This document shows, one piece after another, positions 4,662-5,740 of a DNA stretch of 5,740 nucleotides. The position numbers and the translations under genes were made by a program. The notes beneath the pieces are model-generated. The model was not told where the DNA came from. It saw only the letters and a list, made by a program, of their open reading frames with translations, and did not search any database. The DNA is taken from assembly GCA_050015455.1 (NCBI GenBank), contig JBEKBJ010000182.1:1-5740 (forward strand), read 5' to 3'. Positions within the stretch are counted from its first letter, which is position 1; every line of letters begins with the position of its first letter. The DNA comes from JAGDMS01 sp050015455 (lineage in GTDB: Bacteria; Desulfobacterota; Binatia; HRBIN30).

Positions 4662-4973
4662 ATGGCCGAGCAGGTGCGTATCGTTAGCGCGCGTGGGAGG
4701 GTGTGGACCGTAGTCAGAGTCCCCCGCTCCCGAGCGGACGAAACTGACTTCCTTTTCTGGCACGAAGGGCTGACTGCGGAGCAACGCGTAGAAGCTGTAG
4801 AAGAAGCGCTGGAGAGCTGTCTGAAGACGCGAGGTGGCGATGGCGTCCCGAGACTACGAAGAGTTCATCGCCGCGTTGAATGCCCATGGCGTCAGGTATC
4901 TCGTCGTGGGGGCACACGCGGTCGCATTCCACGCTCGCCCTCGCGCGACCAAGGATCTGGACATTCTAATTGA
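4662..4973 (+). CDS. Small partner protein of a DUF6036-like nucleotidyltransferase
   Basis: 103 residues from ATG 4662 (GTG 4656 is the alternative). The first 75 residues look like the small proteins commonly encoded just upstream of DUF6036/AbiEii-like nucleotidyltransferases: a short beta segment (VRIVSARGRVWTVVRV), then DFLFWHEGLTAEQRVEAVEE, resembling the FW...ERLEAVE helix of that family, then VPRLRRVHRRVE, resembling RLQRVxRVV. It probably acts as the antitoxin or partner. The conserved part stops near residue 75, yet the frame runs on through about 134 nt of the next gene. That basic, low-complexity tail looks like accidental readthrough after loss of the native stop. The pairing is known; an antitoxin role is inference. 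Confidence 0.66.
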   Translation: MAEQVRIVSARGRVWTVVRVPRSRADETDFLFWHEGLTAEQRVEAVEEALESCLKTRGGDGVPRLRRVHRRVECPWRQVSRRGGTRGRIPRSPSRDQGSGHSN

Positions 4974-5349
4974 TCCAACCCCCGTCAATGGACGTAGGGC
5001 ACTGGCTGCGTTACGAGACTTCCTCGGAGGTGTCGACTTGGGGTATTCCGTGGAGGAAGTGACTGATCCGCGCTGGATTATTCAGCTCGGTGTGGCGCCG
5101 GTCCGGATCGATCTGATGCCAGAGATTCCGGGTTTGGCGAGCTTCGAGGCTGCGTGGAGAAATCGTGTGTCTGCACGCTTCGGCTCCGTGCCCGCGTATT
5201 ACGTCGGGCTCGATGAACTCATCCGGGCCAAAGGGTCTGTACGTCGGCCACAAGACCGAGCCGATCTCCGCATTCTTGAGCGCGTCAAAAGCGGCACCCA
5301 GCTAACAAGCCGTTCCAGCCGCCGTCGCGGAAAGACGCGGCGCGGCTGA
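4840..5349 (+). CDS. DUF6036-like (MNT/AbiEii-type) nucleotidyltransferase
   Basis: A 169-residue polymerase-beta-fold nucleotidyltransferase. The family motif begins VVGAHAVAFHARPRATK (22-38), followed by DLDILID with the metal-binding pair D39 and D41. The third carboxylate is D91 in PVRIDLM. The C-terminal GLDELIRAKGSVRRPQDRADL (123-143) is also typical of this group. All three acids are present, so it may be active. The second position of the usual GG/GS motif is Ala (G24-A25), a mild deviation. Relatives are toxins that add nucleotides to tRNA or to protein partners; the target here is unknown. ATG 4840 follows GAGG (4831-4834); GTG 4834 is possible. Residues 154-169 are translated from the attC, so the last basic residues are cassette-derived and the TGA lies inside the attC. 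Confidence 0.84.
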   Translation: MASRDYEEFIAALNAHGVRYLVVGAHAVAFHARPRATKDLDILIDPTPVNGRRALAALRDFLGGVDLGYSVEEVTDPRWIIQLGVAPVRIDLMPEIPGLASFEAAWRNRVSARFGSVPAYYVGLDELIRAKGSVRRPQDRADLRILERVKSGTQLTSRSSRRRGKTRRG

Positions 5350-5367
5350 ACGGCAAGACGTTGAGCT
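5300..5367 (+). other. attC recombination site (68 bp), best-formed in the window
   Basis: R'' AGCTAAC (5300-5306) faces R' GTTGAGC (5360-5366), which fits GTTRRRY exactly. Inner arms are GCCGTTC (5309-5315)/GAACGGC (5348-5354), unpaired C5316, AGCCGC (5317-5322)/GCGGCT (5342-5347), then GTCGCG/CGCGGC with one G-T pair around a GAAAGA loop (5330-5335). The extrahelical base and the spacer lengths suit folded bottom-strand recognition by an integron integrase. Confidence 0.8.
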
Positions 5368-5515
5368 TGTGGAAAGACCCAACGAGCCAGGCCCGAAAAA
5401 CCGAAACTCGCGATATGACGAATCGAAATCAGAAACGCAGTACATTTGTTGGGAAACGTGACCAGAGGAGCGCTACGCGCGTTTCAGGGTTGACCTGAAG
5501 CGAAGCAGCGGGGAG

Positions 5516-5645
5516 ATGCATCACATTGAAGGCAATTTCAAAGGCGTGCGGAACGGCAACATCTATTATCAAGCTTGGCTTCCCGAAGGCAACGTAAAAG
5601 CCGTGCTGCTCGTTGTTCACGGGCTAGTCGGTCGTAACAGAAAAT
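5516..5645 (+). pseudogene. Truncated monoacylglycerol-lipase-like alpha/beta hydrolase (N-terminal stub)
   Basis: ATG 5516 opens MHHIEGNFKGVRNGNIYYQA followed by WLPEGNVKAVLLVVHGL, a close match to the start of monoacylglycerol-lipase-type hydrolases, which continue as VHGL.EHSGRY. Homology stops right after the oxyanion HGL (about residue 37). The frame then reads VGRNRK and stops at 5643-5645, leaving no nucleophile, acid or histidine, so the product is inactive. The break coincides with CTAG (5624-5627). The gene is visibly more AT-rich than the upstream cassettes and sits about 150 nt into the cassette that starts at 5361. A GGGGAG sequence directly abuts the ATG. Confidence 0.7.
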
Positions 5646-5670
5646 AATTGAAGAAATAAACAGGTTGACC

Positions 5671-5700
5671 GTCTCCCCCATAAAGGCAATGGGAGGAGAC
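5671..5700 (+). promoter_or_regulatory. Hairpin covering the Shine-Dalgarno of the downstream ORF
   Basis: GTCTCC (5671-5676) pairs with GGAGAC (5695-5700), and CCCAT pairs with ATGGG inside it, around a short AT-rich loop. The 3' arm contains GGGAGGAG (5691-5698), an excellent ribosome-binding site for ATG 5704, so the folded form would hide it. Such structures limit transposase translation in some insertion sequences; that role here is inference. Confidence 0.5.
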
Positions 5701-5703
5701 AGC

Positions 5704-5740
5704 ATGGCGAAACTCGGTCGGCCGAAAAGTCCGCTCATAC
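5704..5740 (+). CDS. Start of an ORF, possibly an IS630-type transposase (partial)
   Basis: ATG 5704, preceded by a strong Shine-Dalgarno with a gap of about 5 nt, opens MAKLGRPKSPLI before the window ends. A GRPK-x-PL opening is common at the N-terminus of IS630-family transposases (the segment before an HTH), and the upstream lipase stub is cut at CTAG, a known IS630 target. Only twelve residues are visible, so another small DNA-binding protein is possible. Confidence 0.4.
   Translation, partial: MAKLGRPKSPLI

Larger units (their letters stand above)
4622..5360 (+). mobile_element. Gene cassette 5: small protein plus nucleotidyltransferase
   Basis: The cassette starts at the G|TT of GTTAGCT (4621-4627) and ends at the G|TT of GTTGAGC (5360/5361). 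R'' of its own attC is AGCTAAC (5300-5306), the exact reverse complement of its start 7-mer, whereas the neighbouring R' in the integrated array (GTTGAGC) pairs less well. That pattern is expected only if 4622-5360 once closed into a circle. It is 739 bp with two overlapping genes. Confidence 0.68.

Noticed and set aside
1..5740. CRISPR array or phage genes
   Set aside because: No regularly spaced direct repeats with unique spacers, and no phage structural or integrase motifs. The only tandem repeats (468-564) are contiguous and degenerate.

Overview
This GC-rich window (AT-richer only in the last ~300 bases) is best read as a stretch of an integron gene-cassette array in the accessory genome of a probably proteobacterial host. 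Every recognisable gene is on the + strand and the genes are functionally unrelated. Between them lie long imperfect palindromes behaving as attC recombination sites. The strongest support is that two cassettes begin with a 7-mer whose exact reverse complement opens their own terminal attC: GTTCGCT (2189-2195) with AGCGAAC (2724-2730), and GTTAGCT (4621-4627) with AGCTAAC (5300-5306). No integron integrase or attI is in the window, so the array is inferred from sites and layout. The host assignment rests only on base composition and on the transposase families seen as remnants, and is weak.

Layout. 1-118: compact hairpins, possibly the 5' end of a minus-strand group II intron. 200-570: transposon debris, namely a REP-like hairpin, a RAYT/IS91 chimeric transposase remnant and four ~24-bp tandem repeats resembling an IS21-family end. 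590-638: partial attC. 633-1370: TumE/TumA toxin-antitoxin cassette. 1371-2189: RHH antitoxin plus PIN toxin (VapBC-type) with its own near-leaderless promoter and a perfect 17-bp hairpin just before the toxin. 2190-2853: GFA/CENP-V-type zinc protein. 2854-4033: SCP2-like plus alpha/beta-hydrolase protein. 4195-4440: second copy of the RAYT/IS91 remnant. 4523-4627: attC. 4622-5360: small protein plus DUF6036-like nucleotidyltransferase, a toxin-antitoxin-like pair. 5361 onward: N-terminal stub of a monoacylglycerol-lipase-like gene, broken near a CTAG, then the first codons of what may be an IS630-type transposase.

How it fits together. Three of the cassettes are toxin-antitoxin or toxin-antitoxin-like two-gene units, the usual stabilising content of sedentary integrons. 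The other two encode small-molecule enzymes. The cassettes are compact: stop codons fall in or beside attC sites and some start codons lie 7-40 nt after the cassette boundary. Insertion-sequence debris and a truncated gene show that the array is also decaying by transposition.
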